Part shown: positions 17,644 to 25,224 of the stretch, one piece after another
How positions within the stretch are numbered: the first letter of the stretch is position 1
Layout of the letters: every line of letters starts with the position of its first letter
NCBI GenBank assembly: GCA_903858115.1
Contig: CAIOHR010000344.1
Span: 1-64,000, forward strand
Origin: an uncultured Pirellula sp.
GTDB lineage: Bacteria; Planctomycetota; Planctomycetia; Pirellulales; Pirellulaceae
DNA length: 64,000 bases
Direction: 5' to 3'
Made by a program: the position numbers and the translations under genes
Notes under the pieces: model-generated
Told to the model about the DNA's origin: nothing
What the model saw: only the letters and a program-made list of their open reading frames with translations
Databases searched by the model: none

Positions 17644-19452
17644 TCAGTCTTCGGCTAGTGTTTTGATTTTTGGTTTTTCTGCCGTTTGCTCATCACCTGC
17701 GGGGCCAATCTTCAATTCGCTCGGGGATTTGGGCGGAGGAAGATCCCCTTCGGATGTGGACTTTTTCTCTTCCTTTGGTTCAACCGCAGGTTTCCCTGCC
17801 GATTTGGAATCAACTCCACCTGCCGGTTGGACTTGAGAGTTCATTTCGGAGCTTCCTGATGCGGTAACAACTGCTGGTGAGGTTGTCGTAGTGGCTCCGG
17901 TTATGACGGGATATTCTGCGATTGCATTTCCAAATGCATCGATTGGAATGCGAACCAATCGAGTTCGAGCCACCATGCGAGTTTCGGTAACTGGAACCGA
18001 TCTGGCAATTCTTTCCGGCACTTGGACTTTGTTGACAATCTTTTCGGTGATGGGCGTTCTCACGATCACGTCATGAGTGACGACTTCATCCCGATAGGTC
18101 GTCAACTCGACAGGCACTTCCCGCGACACGACTTCGGGAACATACTCAATCTTTTGACGCGCTACTTTTCGAGTGACTGGCTTTTGGACCGTGTGCGGGA
18201 CGACGACCTTTTCTTGGTAGGTTTCCATGCGTTGCACTTGGATCGGAACTGTCTGTTCGACGACTTCATTTACCATTCGAGTCGAACTCACGGGCACTTG
18301 CTGTTGAACCACTTCGTTTTGAAGTCGTGTCGTCGTGATCGGAATCTGTTGCGAGACAACTTCTGCATGCATTCGCGTCGTAGTGATGGGCACTTGTTGT
18401 TGCACCGTTTCATTCACCATGCGAGTGGAGTAGACAGGCACTTGTTGGCTAATCGTCTGTGGCATGTAGCTCGTTTGAGGAACCGCGAACTGTTGGTAGT
18501 TCGGTTGATAAACGGGTTGGCTGTAAACCTGTCCTACAGCTTGATAAGGAACCCAACCCAGGCCTCCGCGGCGATAGGCGCTCATTCCGGTTTGGTCGTT
18601 GACATTGTAACCGCCTGACTGCCATCGCAATCGATAGGTCGTGTCGCCTGGCTGGTAGTATTGCTGCTGAGCGTAGCCACCCACATCTGCAACCACCGGT
18701 TGATAAGTAGTGACAGGTTGTAGCTGGGTCTGGTTTTGAGTTTGATACGTCAGGTCCGTTACAGGACGCTGCACGGTATAGCTTTGGGTTTGTACGGTGG
18801 TCTCTGTCACAGGCCGTTGCACTGTGTATTGCTGAGTCTGGTAGGTCGTCTCGGTAACCGGCCGTTGAACAACAACGTTCTGTGTATGCATGACCGTGTC
18901 GGTAACTGGCTTCTGAACCAAGTAGTTTTGGGTTTGGTATTGAGTCTCGGTTACTGGTCGTTGGCGAGTCACCAATTGTTCCACTTGAGCGGTTTCAGTA
19001 ACCATCGTGGTTTCATCAACCCACTCTTCTTTGGTCACAGGTTTCCATACGGTGTATTGTTCTACACGTTTTGACGTTTCCGTGACGGGTTTGCGAACGG
19101 TATAGCTGCGTTGTTCTTTTCGCTCTTCGTAGGTCGGACGATACGTGACAACTTCTCGCTCATACGTGCGATCTTCGTATTCGATGCGCATCGTTGTCAC
19201 TTGCACCGGTTCCATCACCGTTTCCGTTTGCAAGCGATAGCGTTGCACTGGCTCACAGAGTGGCCCCACGACGGTACCTTGCCCCACGACGGTACCTTGC
19301 CCCACGACGGTGCTTTGCGATGGTATGGTGCTTTGCCCGAGGGCTGTACTCTGCCCGAGGGGAAGGGTCGGTATCGCAAACACAGAGGATGCAATCGATC
19401 CGATCCAAAGGCTTTGGCGGAATTGGTTTTGTCGATGAGTGCGTAGGTTCAT
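17644..19452 (-). CDS. YTV-repeat cell-wall/surface protein
   Basis: Secreted protein of 602 residues after a signal peptide (about 1-33). The body is made of many short repeats of the type 'YTVQRPVTETxYQTQ', then 'QQVPITTTRMxxEVV', matching the YTV domain described in Rhodopirellula baltica cell-wall proteins. Tyr, Thr, Val and Gln dominate and Cys is almost absent. Near the N-terminus the hexapeptide GQGTVV recurs, from an 18-bp DNA repeat. A less repetitive Gly/Tyr-rich centre (about 265-330) and a charged, Pro-rich tail complete it. Role: structural wall or envelope component by family; assembly is unknown. Confidence 0.85.
   Translation of the reverse strand: MNLRTHRQNQFRQSLWIGSIASSVFAIPTLPLGQSTALGQSTIPSQSTVVGQGTVVGQGTVVGPLCEPVQRYRLQTETVMEPVQVTTMRIEYEDRTYEREVVTYRPTYEERKEQRSYTVRKPVTETSKRVEQYTVWKPVTKEEWVDETTMVTETAQVEQLVTRQRPVTETQYQTQNYLVQKPVTDTVMHTQNVVVQRPVTETTYQTQQYTVQRPVTETTVQTQSYTVQRPVTDLTYQTQNQTQLQPVTTYQPVVADVGGYAQQQYYQPGDTTYRLRWQSGGYNVNDQTGMSAYRRGGLGWVPYQAVGQVYSQPVYQPNYQQFAVPQTSYMPQTISQQVPVYSTRMVNETVQQQVPITTTRMHAEVVSQQIPITTTRLQNEVVQQQVPVSSTRMVNEVVEQTVPIQVQRMETYQEKVVVPHTVQKPVTRKVARQKIEYVPEVVSREVPVELTTYRDEVVTHDVIVRTPITEKIVNKVQVPERIARSVPVTETRMVARTRLVRIPIDAFGNAIAEYPVITGATTTTSPAVVTASGSSEMNSQVQPAGGVDSKSAGKPAVEPKEEKKSTSEGDLPPPKSPSELKIGPAGDEQTAEKPKIKTLAED
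19263..19334. repeat. In-frame 18-bp tandem repeats in the YTV gene
   Basis: Three near-identical 18-bp units (19263-19280, 19281-19298, 19299-19316) and a decayed fourth (19317-19334) encode the hexapeptide GQGTVV-like repeat just after the signal peptide. The unit is a multiple of three, so copy-number change would keep the frame. Confidence 0.85.
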
Positions 19453-19775
19453 TCGTAATCTCTCTGAATTTCATGCACGTTAAGGTTCACCCGTAGTTGA
19501 GTGGAGGCGACGAGCTCAAGTGAAGGGGCTTGAGGGAATCGGTGCACGATCAGTTTAATATTGGTTTATAACGGCCGAAGTTTCAAATAAGAATGTAGAT
19601 TCCGTCGGGTAATTGTGATCCGAAGTGGTTACTAATCCGAACTTTAGGAAAACTTTAGTTTTTTGGAACGGACTTGGCACTTGGTTACCATTACAAACAT
19701 TGCATTCGTTGCAATCGTCAAAGACTGCAAAGTTGAGTTATCCATTTTACCCAAACCCACCATACTGTCGGCCGC
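19453..19775. other. Divergent intergenic region between the YTV and CbiX-like genes
   Basis: About 320 bp without a supportable gene. A 6-bp inverted repeat (ATTGCA / TGCAAT, 19699-19715) lies about 60 bp before the CbiX-like start. I see no cobalamin riboswitch or clear promoter pair. Confidence 0.5.
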
Positions 19776-20753
19776 ATGAATGAACAGCACGAATGGATTG
19801 AATCGACAGCGATACATCATCAAAAACTGAAAGCAATGCTCTTCGATCGCAACATAGGCATTCTCGTCGTGGGGCACGGGACTCGCAACAAACTAGGCTC
19901 CGCGCAGTTGCTTCGGTTGGTCGAACATATTCGAGAGTTGATACCGCAAGCGAGTGTCTCTGGATGCTTTCTCGAGCTGGCCGAACCCGACATTGCAGCT
20001 GGGGTTCAACATCTCCATGAGATGGGTTGTACATCGCTTGTCGTCGTGCCGGTGCTATTGTTCACTGCGGCACATGCAAAGTCGGATATCCCCGATGCGG
20101 TACAGGAGCATGCAACTCGATTCGGAGTCCATGTTCTGAGCCAGACGCCGTCACTGGGAACGCATCCTCGGGTACTCGAGCTATCCAAGACCCGTTTTGA
20201 AGAGGTCGTGCGCCTGCCGAACAACTCCGTTTGTCCGGAGGGCGGCTGTGCAGACGGCAGTTCACCGCGCACTCGCTGCCGGGTGTATCAGGAGTGTCCG
20301 GAGCGATGCACGCTTCTGAAATGGCTGGAGGGGCGTCACTCAGCATCGGCGCATCCCTTCGGCAAGATTGCGTTGGCGATGGTGGGCCGGGGGACAAGCG
20401 ATGTTTCCGCATTGGAGCATATGCGGGAATTAACTCGATTGCGCGTGCAATTGGCAAAGAATGGGACGGAGCCGGATGGGGTCCAATGGTCTGAAACGGG
20501 TTTTTTCGCAGGTGGAAGTCCTACGTTGGATGAATTATTGGATGGAGCGAGCCAATCTGGTTGTGACAGTGTCATTGTCCAGCCGCACTTGTTGTTTGAA
20601 GGGGAGTTGATGGACCAGCTTCGGGAAAAGGTGCGAACGAGAAGGGAAAACGGTAGTGGACCGGCATGGTGGGTCACGAGAAGCTTGGGGGCAGATCCCA
20701 AACTGGCCGAGGTTTTCGTCGGTTTGCTGATGGATCAAAGTGCCAAGTGGTAG
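19776..20753 (+). CDS. CbiX-type sirohydrochlorin chelatase-like protein
   Basis: Class II chelatase-like protein, which in the family inserts cobalt or iron into sirohydrochlorin for cobalamin or siroheme. The 325 residues contain two CbiX-like halves: 'ILVVGHGTRNKLGSAQL' with the metal-binding His, then 'VVVPVLLFTAAHAKSDIP' with the second His, and in the second half 'ALAMVGRGTSD' and 'VIVQPHLLFEGELM', where the first catalytic His is replaced by Arg. A Cys-rich insert (CPEGGCADG, CRVYQECPERC) lies between them at about 150-185 and may bind a metal. No other corrinoid gene is near. Start is uncertain: no RBS; ATG at 19836 is an alternative. Confidence 0.82.
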   Translation: MNEQHEWIESTAIHHQKLKAMLFDRNIGILVVGHGTRNKLGSAQLLRLVEHIRELIPQASVSGCFLELAEPDIAAGVQHLHEMGCTSLVVVPVLLFTAAHAKSDIPDAVQEHATRFGVHVLSQTPSLGTHPRVLELSKTRFEEVVRLPNNSVCPEGGCADGSSPRTRCRVYQECPERCTLLKWLEGRHSASAHPFGKIALAMVGRGTSDVSALEHMRELTRLRVQLAKNGTEPDGVQWSETGFFAGGSPTLDELLDGASQSGCDSVIVQPHLLFEGELMDQLREKVRTRRENGSGPAWWVTRSLGADPKLAEVFVGLLMDQSAKW

Positions 20754-20756
20754 GAC

Positions 20757-20786
20757 TTGCGAAAACATAAGCTTTTCGCATATCAT
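20757..20786 (+). promoter_or_regulatory. Probable promoter of the tRNA-Ser gene
   Basis: TTGCGA at 20757-20762 and TATCAT at 20781-20786 are 18 bp apart, and the predicted start falls a few bases before the tRNA 5' end. The match is moderate. Confidence 0.45.
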
Positions 20787-20796
20787 ATGGGCCTCT

Positions 20797-20878
20797 GGAG
20801 GATAGCCGAATGGTTAGGAACCTGATTCGAAATCAGGCGTCGGGAAACCGATTGAGGGTTCGAATCCCTTGTCCTCCG
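20797..20878 (+). tRNA. tRNA-Ser (anticodon CGA)
   Basis: Class II tRNA read directly. The acceptor arm GGAGGAT pairs with GTCCTCC, with discriminator G at 20878. The D arm is AGCCGAATGGTTAGGAA. The anticodon stem CCTGA/TCAGG has loop TTCGAAA, giving anticodon CGA (20828-20830) for UCG. A long variable arm (CGTCGGGAAACCGATTG) and T arm AGGGTTCGAATCCCT follow. CCA is not encoded. Confidence 0.95.
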
Positions 20879-20924
20879 CTCCGAAGATCAGTGTAAGAAC
20901 GCCGGCTTTTTTGTGTTCGAAATC

Positions 20925-21002
20925 GACTCCTAGTACAGACTCCTAGTACAGACTCCTAGTAAAGACTCCTAGTAAAGACTCCTAGTACAGACTCCTAGTA
21001 CA
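20925..21002. repeat. Six tandem 13-bp repeats
   Basis: Six units of GACTCCTAGTA(C/A)A, end to end: units 1, 2, 5 and 6 carry C and units 3 and 4 carry A at the variable position. The array lies between the tRNA-Ser gene and the acetyltransferase, ending two bases before that gene's stop codon. Confidence 0.95.
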
Positions 21003-21004
21003 GA

Positions 21005-21985
21005 CTACCGGAAGTCAAGATGTGTCAGTTGCGTACCAAAAGTTGTCTGCGCTGTTCGCATCCATGCCGTGACACTCCCGATGACTTCGTACCCGAGCCT
21101 TCGATAAAGGCGAATTGCGGGCTCATTGCGATGATCAACAGCCAGAACCATTCGCTGCAACCCTCGCTCTAGCGTCCATTCATGGGCGAATTGCATGATG
21201 GATCTTGAATACCCTCTTCCACGCGATTCGGGGACGAGTCCAATGTACACTAACTCGGCAAAATCGGAGTATGGGCATAATAACAAACACCCGATGCATT
21301 CCCCGTTGGGTTGACGCAAAATCCACCAAGGGCGTTTGCTATGAGGCAAACACGCCGCGTAACCAAGCAAGGTATTGTTGGAATCTCGAATGCCGTTCAG
21401 TTCGGGCACATCCAACGTGCCGACGTAGGTTCGATCGACCACTTGTGTGAACAAATCTGACAAAGCTGGCTCCCAAGGCACATAGTCGATTTCAGCTTCA
21501 ATCGTGGTCTTGTTAATCGTAGTGTTATCACGAAGATGATTGCTCTGATGGGACTGCAATGGAACAGTTCTAGGCACAGTGAGACTACACTCCATTTGGT
21601 TCAGATCTGCAATCCTCTTTAGTCCAGCAACAGCATAACAAGCCTCTAGAATGGCGTTGTCATCACCAGCATACGTGATTGCCTGGACCAGTTCGGTCTC
21701 CCGGGAAGCTTGATCTATGAGCAGATTAAGCAATTTGCCGGCTCGAACCGCATCCTCGGCTTGCATCGGCTTAGGCAAAAAGACTCCGCCGATCGAGCAA
21801 AAGCAACCGGGATGGATTACCACATAAGCCGCAACGTGACCGAGCCTGGCAGCCAATATCGGCGTCGCACCATTCCCACGCTTAGGGAGTTGACTTAGCT
21901 GCTCGATCAGGCGATGCCGAGAGTGAAAGGGCTGGTTTTCGTGGCAGAGAGATACGCACTCCTTCCAGTCGTTAAACCATTCCAT
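21005..21985 (-). CDS. GNAT-family N-acetyltransferase
   Basis: A 326-residue protein whose C-terminal third is a GNAT domain: 'ELVYIGLVPESRGRGYSRSIMQFA' (motif A, acetyl-CoA pyrophosphate loop RGRGYS) then 'MVLAVDHRNEPAIRLYRRLGYEVIG' (motif B). The N-terminal part is probably a second, degenerate GNAT-like half, as in mycothiol-synthase-type proteins; the acceptor substrate is unknown. ATG at 21985 is chosen; a TTG seven codons upstream (22006) is possible. It follows pepD by about 30 bp and is the last gene of the rpsP-trmD-pepD group. Confidence 0.82.
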   Translation of the reverse strand: MEWFNDWKECVSLCHENQPFHSRHRLIEQLSQLPKRGNGATPILAARLGHVAAYVVIHPGCFCSIGGVFLPKPMQAEDAVRAGKLLNLLIDQASRETELVQAITYAGDDNAILEACYAVAGLKRIADLNQMECSLTVPRTVPLQSHQSNHLRDNTTINKTTIEAEIDYVPWEPALSDLFTQVVDRTYVGTLDVPELNGIRDSNNTLLGYAACLPHSKRPWWILRQPNGECIGCLLLCPYSDFAELVYIGLVPESRGRGYSRSIMQFAHEWTLERGLQRMVLAVDHRNEPAIRLYRRLGYEVIGSVTAWMRTAQTTFGTQLTHLDFR

Positions 21986-22014
21986 GAAACAATCCCGATC
22001 TTGCAAAAGTCAGA

Positions 22015-23526
22015 TCATAGTGATTCTAGGATCGCCTCGATGTATCGATAGGATTTTGCAACGGAGCTAATCTGCACTCGTTCTCCTACGGCATGATTTC
22101 CCTTGATGTTTGGACCAATCGAGATCGCATGGAGTCCAGGGAGCTTCTCGACTAATAGGCCGCATTCTAGGCCCGCATGGATCGCGTGAACTCGCGGCTT
22201 CGCACCAAACAACTTTTCATACTGCTCGATCGCCGCATGCAATAGCTCAGAGTCTAAATGTGGCTTCCAACCAGGATAGCTATCCGAAATCTTAATACCC
22301 GCTCCCGCAAGCTCCGAGATGGCAAGAATGCTATCCGAAACATCCGACATGGATTCTGCTGTTGTGCCTCGCACGCTGCAAATCACTTTCATGGTGCCTC
22401 CCTCGACCGTCTCAATGATCGCCATGTTGCAGGAAGACTCGACAAGAACAGGAAGCTCTGGAGTCATCTCGCAAATACCAGTCGGTATGGATTGAACCAT
22501 GCGAAGCAACGTTAGGGTTGAGTCGACGGTCAATGCCTTGGCATGCGTACTCGTCGACGTAGCAAATCGGATCTGAACGCTGCTGTCTCGCCCCGCGTAA
22601 AGCCGATCATAGTTTTCTTTGTGCTTCGCAACGATCGACCGCACTGCATCTTGATTCCCCGATGGCGTAGAGAACAACACCGTGCTTTTGTCGGGAATAG
22701 CATTTCTGCGACTGCCACCCGTCCATTCTAAAATTTGGACCGGGCAGGTTTGCGCAATCGAGTGCAGCAGTCGAGCCAGCAGTCGATTGGCGTTTGCTCT
22801 CCCTTGATTGATCTCGACCCCCGAGTGCCCACCCTTGATACCATCGATTGTTAGTCGGAACGTCTCGCCCTCGATGAAAGATGTCCAATCGCCGGTCCAA
22901 CTGATAACGATGTCGCGACCACCGCAGGAGCCTACGGTTATCTCGTCGTCGTCTTCGGTGTCGATGTTGATAAGTCGCGTTCCGGTCAAGCCTAGCTTCT
23001 TGGGATCAAGTCCGATGGCGCCCGTCATCCCGGCTTCTTCGTCTACAGTGAACAGCAACTCGAGCGGAACACGACGGACGGAACGTTCGGCAAGTGCCAT
23101 CATCATTGTGACCCCGATGCCGTTATCGGCACCCAAGGTGGTGAAGGGAGAATTGATCCAATCGCCGCTTGGGTTCGGTACCAGCTTCTTGGATTGAGAA
23201 GGATCGTAATCTCCTCGAACGAGTGGTATCTTTCCGTGCGAAGCATCTGCACCTTCAGGGTTTCCTTCTGCAGTGACGGAAACGATGTCGACGTGACACT
23301 GCAATATGACAGGCGGAGAGGCGTTGCTGACGGTCGCTGGCACGTGCACCACGATATTGTTCGCGGCGTCGCGAATGGAGTGAAAGCCTAGCTTCTTAGC
23401 CCAGTTCTCTACAAAGTCGACTGCCGGCCCTTCGTTCTTGGATGGGCGAGGAACCTCAACGAGATCAAAGAAATGTTCCCAGACAGGAATTGGCTCAGGG
23501 ATAGGAAAACTCGGTTTGATTCGCAT
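22015..23526 (-). CDS. pepD: Aminoacyl-histidine dipeptidase (M20 family)
   Basis: Zinc dipeptidase of 503 residues, the usual PepD length, which splits Xaa-His and other dipeptides in the cytoplasm. Conserved metal and catalytic motifs are 'ILQCHVDIV' (His and Asp), 'TLGADNGIG' (bridging Asp), 'FTVDEEAGMTG' (general base Glu and metal Glu), 'INIDTEDDDEITVGSCGG', and 'HAIHAGLECG' near the C-terminus. A dimerisation lid domain sits in the middle. Its ATG follows the trmD stop after one base, so the pair is co-translated. Confidence 0.93.
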   Translation of the reverse strand: MRIKPSFPIPEPIPVWEHFFDLVEVPRPSKNEGPAVDFVENWAKKLGFHSIRDAANNIVVHVPATVSNASPPVILQCHVDIVSVTAEGNPEGADASHGKIPLVRGDYDPSQSKKLVPNPSGDWINSPFTTLGADNGIGVTMMMALAERSVRRVPLELLFTVDEEAGMTGAIGLDPKKLGLTGTRLINIDTEDDDEITVGSCGGRDIVISWTGDWTSFIEGETFRLTIDGIKGGHSGVEINQGRANANRLLARLLHSIAQTCPVQILEWTGGSRRNAIPDKSTVLFSTPSGNQDAVRSIVAKHKENYDRLYAGRDSSVQIRFATSTSTHAKALTVDSTLTLLRMVQSIPTGICEMTPELPVLVESSCNMAIIETVEGGTMKVICSVRGTTAESMSDVSDSILAISELAGAGIKISDSYPGWKPHLDSELLHAAIEQYEKLFGAKPRVHAIHAGLECGLLVEKLPGLHAISIGPNIKGNHAVGERVQISSVAKSYRYIEAILESL

Positions 23527-23527
23527 A

Positions 23528-24244
23528 TCATTCTTTCGTTGGAAAGCCTATATTTTTATCGAACAAGTCGTTGCGCCGAAGCTCTGTTTTGGCCAGCGAT
23601 TGTTGTTGTCTCCATTTTGCAATCTCTTGATGGTTGCCGCTGAGCAGAACATCAGGAACAGTGTAACCCCGGAATTCCGGTGGGCGCGTATATTGTGGGA
23701 ATTCTAGCAGTCGATTGCCACGGGAAAACGAGTCATCCCAGGAACTTTGCTCATCACCCAAAACACCCGGAATCATACGAACGGTCGCGTCGACGAGCAC
23801 CATGGCCGCAACTTCTCCACCATTCAACACGTAATCTCCAATGCTCAGCTCGAGAGGTTGCAGGATGTCTGTAACTCGCTGATCAAATCCTTCGTAACGG
23901 CCACACAAAAGGATGAGTCTGTTTGACTGTGCAAGATTCTCGACCCGCTGCTGCCGGAGTTGTTCACCTTGCGGCGTTAACAAAATGACTTGCCCGGGTA
24001 TTGAGCCCATCGCTTGGACCGCTTCTACGCATCGAATGACAGGCTCGACACAAATGAGCATTCCAGGCCCTCCGCCATAGGGGCGATCGTCGATTTTGTG
24101 ATGCTTGAGATCAACCGACCAATCGCGAAGATTGTGAACACAAAGTTCCACAAGACCGTTTGCGATCGCTTTCGCCAACAGGCTCTGTGACAGATACCCA
24201 TCGAAGATCTGCGGGAAGAGAGTGATGACATCTACACGGTACAT
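23528..24244 (-). CDS. trmD: tRNA (guanine37-N1)-methyltransferase
   Basis: SPOUT-class enzyme that uses SAM to methylate G37 next to the anticodon and so prevents +1 frameshifts. 238 residues from the ATG at 24244, starting 'MYRVDVITLFPQIF', the family N-terminus. Knot motifs are 'ILLCGRYEGFDQRV' and 'LSIGDYVLNGGE'. An ATG six codons upstream (24262) lies inside a terminator-like hairpin and would add MPRFFI. Neither start has a good RBS. rpsP lies upstream with rimM missing between them, and rplS does not follow; pepD does. Confidence 0.94.
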   Translation of the reverse strand: MYRVDVITLFPQIFDGYLSQSLLAKAIANGLVELCVHNLRDWSVDLKHHKIDDRPYGGGPGMLICVEPVIRCVEAVQAMGSIPGQVILLTPQGEQLRQQRVENLAQSNRLILLCGRYEGFDQRVTDILQPLELSIGDYVLNGGEVAAMVLVDATVRMIPGVLGDEQSSWDDSFSRGNRLLEFPQYTRPPEFRGYTVPDVLLSGNHQEIAKWRQQQSLAKTELRRNDLFDKNIGFPTKE

Positions 24245-24247
24245 TAT

Positions 24248-24270
24248 AAAAAAGCGAGGCATTGCCTCGC
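24248..24270 (-). terminator. Terminator-like hairpin immediately before trmD
   Basis: On the minus strand a 7-bp GC-rich stem (GCGAGGC / GCCTCGC) with a 3-nt loop is followed directly by six T and then, three bases on, by the trmD ATG. It has the full form of an intrinsic terminator but lies between rpsP and the trmD start, not at an operon end. It may act as an attenuator that lowers trmD relative to ribosomal protein S16. Confidence 0.8.
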
Positions 24271-24354
24271 GTTAACAGGCAGCCTCACCCAGCCTTCGCA
24301 ACAAGCCGGGAGAGATCGTATTGAACAACGTGTAGTGACTCGGGCGTGTGCAGC

Positions 24355-24678
24355 TTAGGAAGCAACTGGAGCAGCAGTTGGCTTGCGGCCCATGCGTTGA
24401 AGAGCTTCCGTTTGCTTGTCCAAGTGAGATCCTTTGGTACCGTATTTCTTGATGAGAACTACAGCGTTCTCGCTCGGTTGGGCACCGACACTGATCCAGT
24501 AATCGATCCGCTCACCCTTGAGAATGGCACGGGCATCTACTTCTTTGCACATAGGGTCATAATGACCGAGTTCTTCGAGGACTCGGCCGTCTCGTGGGTT
24601 GCGCTGATCAACGGCGCACAAACGATAGAAAGGGCGATTTTTGCGGCCCAATCGCTTCATTCGAATTCGTACCGACAC
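24355..24678 (-). CDS. rpsP: 30S ribosomal protein S16
   Basis: Small-subunit assembly protein of 107 residues, slightly longer than the common 80-90 because of a C-terminal Ala/Pro/Thr tail. The N-terminus 'SVRIRMKRLGRKNRPFYRLCAVDQRNPRDGR' is split here by motif: 'RIRMKRLGRKNRPFYR' and 'RNPRDGRVLEELGHYDP' are typical. It starts with GTG at 24678, with GGAG about 11 nt upstream. It heads the rpsP-trmD-pepD-acetyltransferase transcript. Confidence 0.95.
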   Translation of the reverse strand: MSVRIRMKRLGRKNRPFYRLCAVDQRNPRDGRVLEELGHYDPMCKEVDARAILKGERIDYWISVGAQPSENAVVLIKKYGTKGSHLDKQTEALQRMGRKPTAAPVAS

Positions 24679-25224
24679 TGTTCTTTCTCTCCGTCAAAAC
24701 TGGAAAATGGGAGGGGAGATGATAGCTCGGCGACGCAATCTACGCGAGTCGTATTTGAAGAAAATAATTCGAACCTTCTTCCGCTTGAATCTTCAGTTGC
24801 TCGCGAGAAACCGCAGATCATCGGAAAGAAATTACGCTGCCCGGAAGAATCCGGATGCCTACACAGGAAATCTGCCAGGCAACTCAGGAAGGAAGGTAGC
24901 GCACCTCACAAAGGAATCTAGTTGCGCATTAAAGCTACTCAAGGACATTAAAAGCTGCCTAAAAGAGCAGCAAAGGAAACCGGTCCTTCCTCCCACTGAC
25001 TGCACACATTTTCGGCAGTAGCGATGCTCTCAGGATTGCGGCAATTTGCCTCACGCAATCAATTTGTTAACAAATGCAGGCAAATCACGTGATTCGAAAG
25101 ACAGCAAAGATTTACGGCCTGGATTTTGCACGGCGTTCGGCGAGGCTTGGATTGCGTAATCTCTCCGCAATCGCCCGTCAGATCACATTTAGAGAGACAT
25201 TCGATGTTCCAGGCGGAGACATAG
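24679..25224. other. Divergent leader region between rpsP and the ammonium transporter
   Basis: About 545 bp with promoters expected for both directions and no supportable gene. A nested palindrome is present at 25044-25085: outer arms ATTTGCCT / AGGCAAAT and an inner perfect palindrome ATTTGTTAACAAAT (25062-25075). It lies about 150 bp before the amtB-like start and could be a regulator site. I looked for a sigma-54 GG-N10-GC element and did not find one. Confidence 0.5.

Noticed and set aside
20925..21002. 13-bp repeats considered as CRISPR or as an attachment site beside tRNA-Ser
   Set aside because: No spacers, no integrase and no second copy of the tRNA 3' end in the window.
24346..25021. 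Long plus-strand frames opposite and upstream of rpsP
   Set aside because: They lie antisense to rpsP or in its leader, have no ribosome site, and encode Arg/Lys-rich sequence of no recognisable family.
25022..25224. Sigma-54 promoter for the ammonium transporter
   Set aside because: No GG-N10-GC element with the expected flanks was found.
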